In this document: one piece after another, positions 39,760-53,401 of the stretch
How the letters are laid out: each line of letters starts with the position of its first letter
How positions within the stretch are numbered: the first letter of the stretch is position 1
NCBI RefSeq assembly: GCF_051020955.1
Contig: NW_027476866.1
Location: forward strand, 62,001 to 126,000
From: Megalopta genalis
Taxonomy: Eukaryota > Arthropoda > Insecta > Hymenoptera > Halictidae
Length of the DNA: 64,000 nt
Reading direction: 5' to 3'
Position numbers and translations under genes: made by a program
The notes under the pieces: model-generated
Told to the model about the DNA's origin: nothing
The model's database searches: none
What the model saw: the letters and a program-made list of their open reading frames with translations, nothing else

Positions 39760-40120
39760 TCGATGCGAAACAAATGATGTACTTTCAAACGCTTCCGATA
39801 TAAGTGATATAGCTTCAAAAGCAGACGAAACAAACTCGTTAGCTTCATATCCAAGCGAAACACATGATATAGCTTTAAATCAAAGCGATGTAGAAGGTTT
39901 AGCTTCAAATCAATGCGATGTAGAAGGTTTAGCTACAAATCCATGCGAAACAAATGATGTACTTTCAAACGCTTCCGATATAAGTGATATAGCCTCAAAA
40001 GCAGACGAAACAAACTCGTTAGCTTCATATCCAAGCGAAACACATGATATAGCTTTAAATCAAAGCGATGTAGAAGGTTTAGCTTCAAATCAATGCGATG
40101 TAGAAGGATTAGCTTCAAAT
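39760..40120. repeat. 180-bp tandem duplication
   Basis: Two copies of a six-monomer block, with GATGTACTTTCAAACGCTTC at 39,776 and 39,956. Copy 2 has GATATAGCCTCAAAAG where copy 1 has GATATAGCTTCAAAAG. The same block in longer form is near 35,430, 41,306, 53,940 and 54,537. Confidence 0.75.
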
Positions 40121-41389
40121 CAATGCGATGTAGAAGGTTTAGCTTCAAATCCATGCTAAAAAAATGATTTAGCTTCAGATACTTGCGATATAAGTGATAT
40201 AGCTTCAAATGCAGACGAAACAAACGAGTTAGCATCATAAACAAGCGAAACACATGATTTAGCTTCAAATCAATGCGAAGTAGAAGGCTTAACATCAAAT
40301 CCATGCTAAAAAAATGATTTAGCTTCAGATACTTGCGATATAAGTGATATAGCTCCAAATGCAGACGAAACAAATGAGTTATCTTCAAATCCAAGCGAAA
40401 CACATGATTTAGCTTCAAATCAAAGCGATGTAGAAGGTTTAGCTTCAAATCCATGCGAAACAAATGATTTAGCTTTAGATACTTTCGATATAGCTGATAT
40501 AGCGTCAAATGTAGGCGAAACGAACGAGTTAGCTTCATATGCAAGCGGAACACATGATTTAGCTTCTAATCAATGCGATGTAGATGTTTTAGTTTCATTT
40601 CCATGCGAAACAAATGATTTAATTTCAAATGCTTGGGATATAAGTGATATAGCTTCAAATGCAGGGGAAACAAACGAGTTAGCTTCAAATCCATACAAAA
40701 AACATGATAAACCTACAGATCAATGCTATGTAGAAGGTTTAGCTTCAAATCCATGCGAAACAAATGATTTAGCTTCATTTCCAAGCGAATCACATGATTC
40801 AGCTAAAAGTCAAAGCGGTTTAGAAGGTTTAGCTTCAATCGATGCGAAACAAATGACTTAGCTTCAAACACATAGGATATAAGTGATGTAGCTTCAAATG
40901 CAGACGAATCAAATGAGTTAGCTACAATAACCATGCTATACACATGATTTAGCTTCAAATCAATGCGAAGTAGAAGGCTTAGCATCAAACCCATGCGATA
41001 CAAATGGTATAGCATCAGATACTTGCGATATAAGGGATATAGCTTCAAATGCAGGGGAAACAAACGAGTTAGTTTCAAATCCATGCGAAACACATGATTT
41101 AGCTTCAAAGCAAATCGATGTAGAAGGATTAGCTTCAAATCCATGAGACACAAATGATTTAGCTTCAGATACTAGCGATATGAGTGATATAGCTTCAAAT
41201 GCAGACGAAACAAACGAGTTTGCTTCAAATCCAAGGGAATCACATGATTTAGCTTCAAATCAATGCGATGTAGAAGGTTTAGCTACCAATCCATGCGAAA
41301 CAAATGATGTACTTTCAAACGCTTCCGATATAAGTGATATAGCTTCAAAAGCAGACGAAACAAACTCGTTAGCTTCATATCCATGCGAA

Positions 41390-41910
41390 ACACATGATTT
41401 AGCTTTAAATCAAAGCGATGTAGAAGGTTTAGCTTCAAATCAATGCGATGTAGAAGGATTAGCTTCAAATCAATGCGATGTAGAAGATTTAGCTTCAAAT
41501 CCATGCTAAAAAAATGATTTAGCTTCAGATACTTGCGATATAAGTCATATAGCTCCAAATGCAGACGAAAAAAATGAGTTATCTACAAATCCAAGCGAAA
41601 CACATGATTTAGCTTCAAATCAAAGCGATGTAGAAGGTTTAGCTTCAAATCCATGCGAAACAAATGATTTAGCTTTAGATACTTGCGATATAAGTGACAT
41701 AGCTTCAAATGCAGACGAAACCAACCAGTTAGTTTCAATTCCGTGCGAAACACATGATTTAGTTAAAATTAATGCGATGTAGAATGTTTAGCTTCAAATC
41801 CATGCGAAACAAATGATTTAGCTTCAAACACTTGGGATATAAGTGATATAGCTTCAAGTGCAGACGAAACAAACGAGTTAGCTTCAAATCCATGCGAAAC
41901 GCATGATTTA
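41390..41910. repeat. Segment matching about 45,680-46,200 (offset 4,290)
   Basis: Shares the A-monomer run, CATGCTAAAAAAATGATTT (41,503 and 45,793), ATAAGTCATATAGCTCC and ACGAAACCAACCAGTTAG with 45,680-46,040. The right copy then lacks 20 bases at 46,024. Single-base homopolymer differences are visible (GACGAAAAAAATGAG here, one A fewer at 45,856). Confidence 0.72.
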
Positions 41911-43842
41911 GCTTAAAATTCATGCCGAACACATGGATTAGCTTCAAATTCGTGCGAAACAAATGGTTTAGCTTCAAATCCATGCGAAACACATGATTTA
42001 CCTTAAAACGCTTGGGATTTAATTGACATAGCTTCAAATGCAGACGAATCAATCGAGTTAGCTACAAAATCCATGCGAAACACAAGATTTAGCAGCAAAT
42101 CAATGCAATGTAGAAGTTTTAATTTCAAATCCATGCGAAACCAATGATTTAGCTTCAGATACTTGCGATATAAGTGACATAGCTTCAAATGCAGACGAAA
42201 CAAAGGAGTTAGCTTCAAATCCATGCTATACACATGATTTAGCTTCAAATCAATACGAAGTAGAAGGCTCAGCATCAAATCCATGCGACACAAATGATAT
42301 AGCATCAGATACATGCGATATAAGTGATATAGCTTCAAATGCAGGAGAAACAAACGAGACAGATTCAAATCCATGCAAAACTCATGACTAAGCTTTAAAT
42401 CAATGCTATGTAGAAGGTTTATCTTCAAATCCATGCCTAATAAATGATTAAGCGTCAGATACTTGCGATATAAGTTATATAGCTTCAAATGCAGACGAAA
42501 CAAACGAGTTGGCTTCATATCCAAGCGAAACACATGATTTGGCTTCAAATCAATGCGAAGTAGAAGGTTTAGCTTCATATCCAAGCTAAACACATGATTT
42601 AGCTTCAAATCAATGCGATGTAGAACGTTTAGCTTCAAATCCATGCGAAACCAATGATTTAGCTTCAGATACTTGCGATGTAAGTTGTATAGCTTCAAAT
42701 GCAGACGAAACAAACGAGTTAGCATCATATCCATGCTAAACACATGATTTAGCTTCAAATCAATGCGAAGTAGAAGGCTTAGCATCAAATCCATGCGACA
42801 CAAATGATTTAGCATCAGATTCATGCGATATAAGTGATATAGCTTCAAATGCAGGGGATACAACCGAGTTAGCTTCAAATCTATGCGATGTAGAAGGTTT
42901 AGCTTCAAATCTATGCCTAACAAACGATTAAGCGTCAGATACTTGCGATATAAGTGATATAGCTGCAAATGCAGACGAAACAAACGAGTTAGCTTCATAT
43001 CCAAGCGAAACCCATGATTTGGCTTCAAATCAATGCGATGTAGAAAGTTTAACTTAAAATCCATGCGAAACAAATGATTTAGCTTCAAATCAATGCGAAG
43101 TAGAAGGCTTAACATCAAATCCAAGCGACACAAATGATATAGCATCAGATACTAGCGATATAAGTGATATAGCTTCAAATGCAGCTGAAACAAACGAGTT
43201 TGCTTCAAATCCAAGGGAATCACATGATTTAGCTTCAAATCAATGCGATATAGAAGGTTTAGCATCATATCCATGCGAAACAAATGATTTAGCATCAGAT
43301 ACTTGCGATATAAGTGATATAGCTTCAAATGCAGGAGAAATAAGCGAGTCAGATTCAAATCCATGCAAAATACATGATTAAGCTTTAATTCAATGCTATG
43401 TAGAAGGTTTATCTTCAAATCCATGCCTAACAAATGATTAAGCATCAGATACTTGCGATATAAGAGATATAGCTTCAAATACAGACGAAACAAACGAGTT
43501 AGCTTCATATCCAGCGAAACACATGATTCAGCTTCAAATCAATGCTATGTAGAAGATTTAGCTTCAAATCCATGCCTAAGAAATGATAAGCTTCAGATAC
43601 TTGCGATATAAGTGATATAGCTTCAAATGCAGACGAAACAAACGTGTTAGCTTCATATCCAAGCGAAACGCATGATTTAGCATCAAATCAATGCTATGTA
43701 GAAGGTTTCGCTTCAAATCCATACGAAACAAATGATTTAGCTTCAGATACTTGCGATGTAAGTTATATAGATTCAAATGCAGACGAAACAAACGAGTTAT
43801 CTACAAATCCAAGCGAAACACATGATTTAGCTTCAAATCAAA

Positions 43843-46042
43843 GCGATGTAGAATGTTTAGCTTCAAATCCATGCGAAACAAATGATTTAGCTTCAAACAT
43901 TTGGGATATAAGTGATATAGCTTCAAGTGCAGACGAAACAAACGAGTTAGCTTCAAATCCATGCGAAACATATGATTTAGCTTAAAATTCATGCCGAACA
44001 CATGGATTAGCTTCAAATTCGTGCGATACAAATGATCTAGCTTCTAATCCATGCGAAAAACATGATTTAGCTGCAAATCAATGCGATGTAGAAGGATTAG
44101 CTTCAAATCTGGGCGAAACAAATGATTTAGCTTCAAATACTTCCGATATAAGCGATATAGCTTGAAATGCAGACGAAACAAACGAGTTAGCTTCAAATCC
44201 ATGCGAAACGCATGATTTAGCTTAAAATTCATGCCGAACACATGGATTAGCTTCAAATTCGTGCGAAACAAATGATTTAGCTTCAAATCCATGCGAAACA
44301 CATGATTTACCTTAAAACGCTTGGGATTTAATTGACATAGCTTCAAATGCAGACGAATCAATCGAGTTAGCTACAAAATCCATGCGAAACACAAGATTTA
44401 GCAGCAAATCAATGCAATGTAGAAGTTTTAATTTCAAATCCATGCGAAACCAATGATTTAGCTTCAGATACTTGCGATATAAGTGACATAGCTTCAAATG
44501 CAGACGAAACAAAGGAGTTAGCTTCAAATCCATGCTATACACATGATTTAGCTTCAAATCAATACGAAGTAGAAGGCTCAGCATCAAATCCATGCGACAC
44601 AAATGATATAGCATCAGATACATGCGACATAAGTGATATAGCTTCAAATGCAGGAGAAACAAACGAGACAGATTCAAATCCATGCAAAACTCATGATTAA
44701 GCTTTAAATCAATGCTATGTAGAAGGTTTATCTTCAAATCCATGCGAAACCAATGATTTAGCTTCAGATACTTGCGATGTAAGTTGTATAGCTTCAAATG
44801 CAGACGAAGCAAACGAGTTAGCATCATATCCAAGCGAAACACATGATTTAACTTCAAATCAATGCGATGTAGAAGGTTTAGCTTCAAATCCATGCGAAAC
44901 AAATGATTTAGCATCAAACACTTGGGATATAACTGATATAGCTTCAAATGCAGACAAATCAAATGAGTTAGCTTCAAAAACCATGCTAAACACATGATTT
45001 AGCTTCAAATCAATGCGAAGTAGAAGGCTTAGCATCAAATCCATGCGACACAAATGATTTAGCATCAGATTCATGCGATATAAGTGATATAGCTTCAAAT
45101 GCAGGGGATACAACCGAGTTAGCTTCAAATCTATGCGATGTAGAAGGTTTAGCTTCAAATCCATGCGAAACGCATGATTTAGCTGCAAATCAATGCGATG
45201 TAGAAGGTTTCGCTTCAAATCCATGCGAAACAAATGATTTGGCTTCAGATACTAGCGATATGAGTGATATAGCTTCAAATGCAGAAGAAACAAACGAGTT
45301 AGCATCATATCCAAGCTAAACACATGATTTAGCTTCAAATCAATGCGAGGTAGAAGGTTTAGCGTCAAATACACGCCAAACACATGATTTAGCTTCAAAT
45401 CAATGCGAAGTAGAAGGCTTAGTATCAAATCCATGCGACACAAATGATATAGCATCAGATAAATTCGATATATGTGATATATCTTCAAATGCTGGAGAAA
45501 CAAACGAGACAGATTCAAATCCATGCAAAACACATGATTAAGCTTTAAATCAATGCTATGTAGAAGGTTTATCTTCAAATCCATGCCTAACAAACGATTA
45601 AGCGTCAGATACTTGCGATATAAGTGATATAGCTTCAAATACAGACGAAACAAACGAGTTAGCTTCATATCCAAGCGAAACAAATGATTTAGCTTTAAAT
45701 CAAAGCGATGTAGAAGGTTTAGCTTCAAATCAATGCGATGTAGAAGGATTAGCTTCAAATCAATGCGATGTAGAAGATTTAGCTTCAAATCCATGCTAAA
45801 AAAATGATTTAGCTTCAGATACTTGCGATATAAGTCATATAGCTCCAAATGCAGACGAAAAAATGAGTTATCTACAAATCCAAGCGAAACACATGATTTA
45901 GCTTCAAATCAAAGCGATGTAGAAGGTTTAGCTTCAAATCCATGCGAAACAAATGATTTAGCTTTAGATACTTGCGATATAAGTGACATAGCTTCAAATG
46001 CAGACGAAACCAACCAGTTAGTTTGATTTAGTTAAAATTAAT
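43843..46042. repeat. 2,200-bp tandem duplication, copy 1
   Basis: The block 43,843-45,680 recurs at 46,043-47,880 with an offset of exactly 2,200 bases and few differences, for example CATGCCGAACAC (44,231) against CATACCGAACAC (46,431) and GCAGACGAATC (44,349) against GCACACGAATC (46,549). The last 360 bases of this unit (45,681-46,042) are not repeated after copy 2. They come from the 41.4-kb segment. The period is 10 more than a multiple of 30 because of the 20-base deletion at 46,024. Confidence 0.85.
46018..46042. other. 20-bp deletion at a duplication boundary
   Basis: CAGTTAGTTTGATTTAGTTA lacks the 20 bases between GTTT and GATTTA that are present in the relative at 41,728-41,762 (and 38,766-38,800). 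The deletion lies immediately left of the second 2,200-bp copy, so it may be the crossover point that created that copy. Confidence 0.65.
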
Positions 46043-47880
46043 GCGATGTAGAATGTTTAGCTTCAAATCCATGCGAAACAAATGATTTAGGTTCAAACAC
46101 TTGGGATATAAGTGATATAGCTTCAAGTGCAGACGAAACAAACGAGTTATCTTCAAATCCATGCGAAACATATGATTTAGCTTAAAATTCATGCCGAACA
46201 CATGGATTAGCTTCAAATTCGTGCGATACAAATGATCTAGCTTCAAATCCATGCGAAAAACATGATTTAGCTGCAAATCAATGCGATGTAGAAGGATTAG
46301 CTTCAAATCTGGGCGAAACAAATGATTTAGCTTCAAATACTTCCGATATAAGCGATATAGCTTGAAATGCAGACGAAACAAACGAGTTAGCTTCAAATCC
46401 ATGCGAAACGCATGATTTAGCTTAAAATTCATACCGAACACATGGATTAGCTTCAAATTCGTGCGAAACAAATGATTTAGCTTCAAATCCATGCGAAACA
46501 CATGATTTACCTTAAAACGCTTGGGATTTAATTGACATAGCTTCAAATGCACACGAATCAATCGAGTTAGCTACAAAATCCATGCGAAACACAAGATTTA
46601 GCAGCAAATCAATGCAATGTAGAAGTTTTAATTTCAAATCCATGCGAAACCAATGATTTAGCTTCAGATACTTGCGATATAAGTGACATAGCTTCAAATG
46701 CAGACGAAACAAAGGAGTTAGCTTCAAATCCATGCTATACACATGATTTAGCTTCAAATCAATACGAAGTAGAAGGCTCAGCATCAAATCCATGCGACAC
46801 AAATGATATAGCATCAGATACATGCGACATAAGTGATATAGCTTCAAATGCAGGAGAAACAAACGAGACAGATTCAAGTCCATGCAAAACTCATGATTAA
46901 GCTTTAAATCAATGCTATGTAGAAGGTTTATCTTCAAATCCATGCGAAACCAATGATTTAGCTTCAGATACTTGCGATGTAAGTTGTATAGCTTCAAATG
47001 CAGACGAAACTAACGAGTTAGCATCATATCCAAGCGAAACACATGATTTAACTTCAAATCAATGCGATGTAGAAGGTTTAGCTTCAAATCCATGCGAAAC
47101 AAATGATTTAGCATCAAACACTTGGGATATAACTGATATAGCTTCAAATGCAGACAAATCAAATGAGTTAGCTTCAAAAACCATGCTAAACACATGATTT
47201 AGCTTCAAATCAATGCGAAGTAGAAGGCTTAGCATCAAATCCATGCGACACAAATGATTTAGCATCAGATCCATGCGATATAAGTGATATAGCTTCAAAT
47301 GCAGGGGATACAACCGAGTTAGCTTCAAATCTATGCGATGTAGAAGGTTTAGCTTCAAATCCATGCGAAACGCATGATTTAGCTGCAAATCAATGCGATG
47401 TAGAAGGTTTCGCTTCAAATCCATGCGAAACAAATGATTTGGCTTCAGATACTAGCGATATGAGTGATATAGCTTCAAATGCAGAAGAAACAAACGAGTT
47501 AGCATCATATCCAAGCTAAACACATGATTTAGCTTCAAATCAATGCGAGGTAGAAGGTTTAGCGTCAAATACACGCCAAACACATGATTTAGCTTCAAAT
47601 CAATGCGAAGTAGAAGGCTTAGTATCAAATCCATGCGACACAAATGATATAGCATCAGATAAATTCGATATATGTGATATATCTTCAAATGCTGGAGAAA
47701 CAAACGAGACAGATTCAAATCCATGCAAAACACATGATTAAGCTTTAAATCAATGCTATGTAGAAGGTTTATCTTCAAATCCATGCCTAACAAACGATTA
47801 AGCGTCAGATACTTGCGATATAAGTGATATAGCTTCAAATACAGACGAAACAAACGAGTTAGCTTCATATCCAAGCGAAA
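46043..47880. repeat. 2,200-bp tandem duplication, copy 2
   Basis: Second copy of 43,843-45,680. After 47,880 the sequence instead matches 43,520-43,760 (offset 4,361: CACATGATTCAGCTTC, then GCCTAAGAAATGATAAGC). The sequence left of copy 1 therefore reappears to the right of copy 2. That rearrangement fits unequal exchange between misaligned arrays. Confidence 0.83.
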
Positions 47881-49322
47881 CACATGATTCAGCTTCAAAT
47901 CAATGCTATGTAGAAGATTTAGCTTCAAATCCATGCCTAAGAAATGATAAGCTTCAGATACTTGCGATATAAGTGATATAGCTTCAAATGCAGACGAAAC
48001 AAACGTGTTAGCTTCATATCCAAGCGAAACGCATGATTTAGCTTCAAATCAATGCTATGTAGAAGGTTTCGCTTCAAATCCATACGAAACAAATGATTTA
48101 GCTTCAGATACTTGCGATATAAGTGATATAGCTTCAAATGCAGACGAAACAAACGAGTTAGCTTCATATCCAAGCGAAACACATGATTTAGCTTCAAATC
48201 CATGCGAAACAAATTATTTAGCATCAGATACTTGCGACTTAAATGATATAGCTTCAAGTGCAGGGGAAACAAACGAGTTAGATTCAAATCCATGCAAAAC
48301 ACATGATTAAGCTTCAAATCAATGCTATGTAGAAGGTTTAGCTTCAAATCCATGCGACACAAATGAATAAGCTTCAGATACTTGCGATATAAGTGATATA
48401 GATTCAAATGCGGACGAAACAACGAGTTAGCTTCATATCCAAGCGAAACACATGATTTAGCTTTAAATCAATGCGATGTAGAAGGTTTAGCTTCAAATCC
48501 ATGCGAAACAAATGATTTAACATCAGATAGTTGCGGTATAAGTGATATAGCTTGAAATGCAGGGTAAACAAACGAGTTAGCTACAAATCCATACAAAACA
48601 CGTGATTAAGCTTCAAATCAATGCTATGTAGAAAGTATAGCTTCAAATCCATGCGAAACAAATGATTTAGATTCAAACACTTGGGATATAAGTGACATAG
48701 CTTCAAATGCAGACGAAACAAACGAGTTAGATTCAAATCCATGCGAAACAAATGATTTAACATCAGATAGTTGCGATATAAGTGATATAGCTTGAAATAC
48801 AGACGAAACAAACGAGATAGTTTCAAAACCAAGCGAAACACATGATTTAGCTTCAAATCAATGCTATGTAGAAAGTATAGCTTCAAATCCATGCGAAACA
48901 AATGATTTAGATTCAAACACTTGGGATATAAGTGATGTAGCTTCAAATGCAGACGAAGCAAACGAGTTAGCTTCAAATCAAGCGAAACACATGATTTAGC
49001 TTCAAAGGAATGCGATGTGGAAGGTTTAGCTTCAAATCCACGCGAAACACATGATTTAACTTCAAATCAATGCGATATAGAAGGTTTAGCTTCAAATCCA
49101 TGCGAAACAAATGATTTAGTTTCAAACAATTTTGGTATAAGTGATATAGCTTCAAATGCAGACGAAGCAAACGAGTTAACTTCAAATCCATGCGAAATAC
49201 ATGATTCAGCTGCAAATAAATGCGATGTAGAAGGTTTAGCTTCAAATCCATGCGAAACAAATGATTTAACATCAGATAGTTGCGATATAAGTTATATAGC
49301 TTCAAATGCAGACGAAACAAAC

Positions 49323-49846
49323 GAGATAGCTTCAAATCCAAGCGAAACACATGATTTAGCTTCAAATCAATGCGATGTAGAAGGTTTAGCTTGAAATCCA
49401 CGCGAAACGCATGATTTAGCTTCAAATCAATGCCATATAGAAGGTTTAGCATCAAATCCATGCGACACAAATGATTTAACATCAGATGCATGCGATATAA
49501 GTGATATAGTTTCAAATGCAGACAAAACAAAAGAGATAGCTTCAAATCCAAGCGAAACACATGATTTAGCTTCAAATCAATGCGATGTAGAAGGTTTACC
49601 TTCAATTCCATGCGAAACAAATGATTTAGCTTCAAACACTTGGGATATAAGTGATATAGCTTCAAATGCAGACGAAGCAAACGAGTTAGCTTCAAATCAA
49701 GCGAAACACATGATTTAGCTTCAAAGGAATGCGATGTGGAAGGTTTAGCTTCAAATCCACGCGAAACACATGATTTAGCTTCAAATCAATGCGATATAGA
49801 AGGTTTAGCTTCAAATCCATGCGAAACAAATGATTTAGCATCAGAT
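49323..49846. repeat. 1,528-bp period duplication, copy 1
   Basis: Matches 50,851-51,374. Landmarks are GCTTGAAATCCACGCGAAACG (49,390 and 50,918), GCAGACAAAACAAAAGAG (49,518 and 51,046) and the contracted CTTCAAATCAAGCGAAACAC (49,688 and 51,216). That contracted monomer also occurs near 48,968, 50,494 and 52,229. No gene or unique sequence separates the copies. Confidence 0.75.
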
Positions 49847-50850
49847 AATTGCGATATGAGTGATATAGCTTCAAATGCAGAAGAAACAAACGAGTTAGCA
49901 TCATATCCAAGCTAAACACATGATTTAGCTTCAAATCAATGCGATGTAGAACGTTTAGCTTCAAATCCATGCGAAACCTATGATTTAGATTCAGATACTT
50001 GCGATGTAAGTTATACAGCTTCAAATGCAGACGAAACAAACGAGTTAGCATCATATTCAAGCGAAAAACATGATTTAACTTCAAATCAATGCGATGTAGA
50101 AGGTTTAGCTTCAAATCCTTGCTAAACAAATGATTTAGCGTCAAACACTTGGGATATAACTGATATAGCTTCAAATGCAGACGAATCAAATGAATTAGCT
50201 TCAAAAACCATGCTATACACATGATTTAGCTTCAAATCAATGCGAAGTAGATGGCTCAGCATCAAATCCATGCGACACAATTGATATAGCATCAGATACA
50301 TGCGATATAAGTGAAATAGCTTCAAATGCACTCGAAACAAACGAGTTAGCTTCATATCCAAGCGATACACATGATCTAGCTTTAAATCAATGCGATGTAG
50401 AAGGTTTGGCTTCAAATCCATGCGAAAAAAATGAATTAGCTTCAAACCCTTGGGATATAAGTGATATAGTTTAAATGCATTAGAAACAAACGAGTTAGCT
50501 TCAAATCAAGCGAAACACATGATTTAGCTTCAAATCAATGCGATGTAGAAGGTTTAGCTTCAAATCCACGCGAAACACATGATTTAGCTTCAAATCAATG
50601 CGATATAGAATGTTTAGCTACAAATCCATGCGACACAAATGATATAGCTGCAGATACTTGCGATATAAGAGATATAGCTTCAAATGCAGACGAAACAAAC
50701 GAGTTAGCTTCATATCCAAGCGAAACACATGATTTAGCTTCAAATCAATTCGAAGTAGAAGGATTATCTTCAAATCCATACGATACAAATGATTCAGCAT
50801 CAGATACATGCGTTATAAGTGATATAGCTTCAAATGCAGACAAAACAAAA

Positions 50851-51374
50851 GAGATAGCTTCAAATCCAAGCGAAACACATGATTTAGCTTCAAATCAATG
50901 CGATGTAGAAGGTTTAGCTTGAAATCCACGCGAAACGCATGATTTAGCTTCAAATCAATGCCATATAGAAGGTTTAGCATCAAATCCATGCGACACAAAT
51001 GATTTAACATCAGATGCATGCGATATAAGTGATATAGTTTCAAATGCAGACAAAACAAAAGAGATAGCTTCAAATCCAAGCGAAACACATGATTTAGCTT
51101 CAAATCAATGCGATGTAGAAGGTTTACCTTCAATTCCATGCGAAACAAATGATTTAGCTTCAAACACTTGGGATATAAGTGATATAGCTTCAAATGCAGA
51201 CGAAGCAAACGAGTTAGCTTCAAATCAAGCGAAACACATGATTTAGCTTCAAAGGAATGCGATGTGGAAGGTTTAGCTTCAAATCCACGCGAAACACATG
51301 ATTTAGCTTCAAATCAATGCGATATAGAAGGTTTAGCTTCAAATCCATGCGAAACAAATGATTTAGCATCAGAT
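50851..51374. repeat. 1,528-bp period duplication, copy 2
   Basis: Second copy of 49,323-49,846. It ends where GCATCAGATACATGCG replaces GCATCAGATAATTGCG. The following 51,420-51,900 matches 48,280-48,755 (offset about 3,146), so neighbouring blocks have been copied in a different combination. Confidence 0.73.
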
Positions 51375-52473
51375 ACATGCGATATAAGTGATATAACTTC
51401 AAATGCAGGAGAAACAAACGAGTTAGCTTCAAATCCATGCAAAACACATGATTAATCTTCAAATCAATGCTATGTAGAAGGTTTAGCTTCAAATCCATGC
51501 GACACAAATGAATAAGCTTCAGATACTTGCGATATAAGTGATATAGATTCAAATGCGGACGAAACAACGAGTTAGCTTCATATCCAAGCGAAACACATGA
51601 TTTAGCTTTAAATCAATGCGATGTAGAAGGTTTAGCTTCAAATCCATGCGAAACAAATGATTTAACATCAGATAGTTGCGGTATAAGTGATATAGCTTGA
51701 AATGCAGGGTAAACAAACGAGTTATCTACAAATCCATACAAAACACGTGATTAAGCTTCAAATCAATGCTATGTAGAAAGTATAGCTTCAAATCCATGCG
51801 AAACAAATGATTTAGATTCAAACACTTGGGATATAAGTGACATAGCTTCAAATGCAGACGAAACAAACGAGTTAGATTCAAAACCAAGCGAAACAAATGA
51901 TTTAGCTTCAAATCAATGCGATGTAGAACCTTTAGCTTCAAATCCACGCGAAACACATCATCTAGCTTCAAATCAATGCGATATAGAAGGTTTAGCTTCA
52001 AATCCATGCGACACAAATGATTTAGCATCAGATACATGCGATATAAGTGAAATAGCTTCAAATGCAGACGAAACAAACGAGTTAGCTTATATCCAAGCGA
52101 TACACATGATTTAGCTTTAAATCAATGCGATGTGGAAGGTTTAGCTTCAAATCCATGCGAAAAAAATGATTTAGCTTCAAACACTTGGGATATAAGTGAT
52201 ATAGCTTCAAATGCAGAAGAAACAAACGAGTTAGCTTCAAATCAAGCGAAGCACATGATTTAGCTTCAAAGGAATGCGATGTAGAAGATTTAGCTTCAAA
52301 TCCACGCGAAACACATGATTTCGCTTCAAATCAATGCGATATAGAATGTTTAGCTACAAATCCATGCGACACAAATGATATAGCTTCAGATACTTGCGAT
52401 ATAAGAGATATAGCTTCAAATGCAGACGAAACAAACGAGTTAGCTTCATATCCAAGCGAAACACATGATTTAG

Positions 52474-53247
52474 CTTCAGATACTTGCGATGTAAGTGATA
52501 CAGCTTCAAATGCAGACGAATCAAACGAGTTAGCACCATATTCAAGCGAAACACATGATTTAGCATCAAATCTATGCGCTGTAGAAGGGTTAGCTGCAAA
52601 TCGATGCGAAACAAATGATTTAACTTCAAACACATAGGATATAAGTGATGTAGCTTCAAATGCAGACGAATCAAATGAGTTAGCTTCAATAACCTCGCTA
52701 TACACATGATTTAGCTTCAAATCAATGCGAAGTAGAAGGCTTAGCATCAAAACCATGCGACACAAATGGTATAGCATCAGATACATGCGATATAAGTGAT
52801 ATAGCTTCAAATGCAGGAGAAACAAACGAGATCGCTGCAAATCTATGCGATGTAGAATGTTTAGCTTCAAATCCATGCGAAACCAATGATTTAGCTTCAG
52901 ATACTTGCGATGTAAGTGATACAGCTTCAAATGCAGACGAATCAAACGAGTTAGCACCATATTCAAGCGAAACACATGATTTAGCATCAAATCTATGCGC
53001 TGTAGAAGGGTTAGCTGCAAATCGATGCGAAACAAATGATTTAACTTCAAACACATAGGATATAAGTGATGTAGCTTCAAATGCAGACGAATCAAATGAG
53101 TTAGCTTCAATAACCTCGCTATACACATAGTTTAGCTTCAAATCAATGCGAAGTAGAAGGCTTAGCATCAAAACCATGCGACACAAATGGTATAGCATCA
53201 GATACATGCGATATAAGTGATATAGCTTCAAATGCAGGAGAAACAAG
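52474..53247. repeat. 421-bp tandem duplication
   Basis: About 353 bases (52,474-52,826) recur at 52,895-53,247. TCTATGCGCTGTAGAAGGG lies at 52,571 and 52,992, and TAACCTCGCTATACACAT follows in both. Copy 2 has CACATAGTTTAGC where copy 1 has CACATGATTTAGC. A related older copy is at about 34,690-35,050. The period is 14 monomers plus one base, because the unit contains one monomer with an extra base. Confidence 0.78.
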
Positions 53248-53401
53248 CGAGTCAGATTCAAATCCATGCAAAATACATGATTAAGCTTTAGATCAATGCT
53301 ACGTACAAGGTTTATCTTCAAATCCATGCCTAACAAATGATAAGCTTCAGATACTTGCGGTATAAGTGATATAGCTTCAAATGCTGACGAAACAAACGAG
53401 A

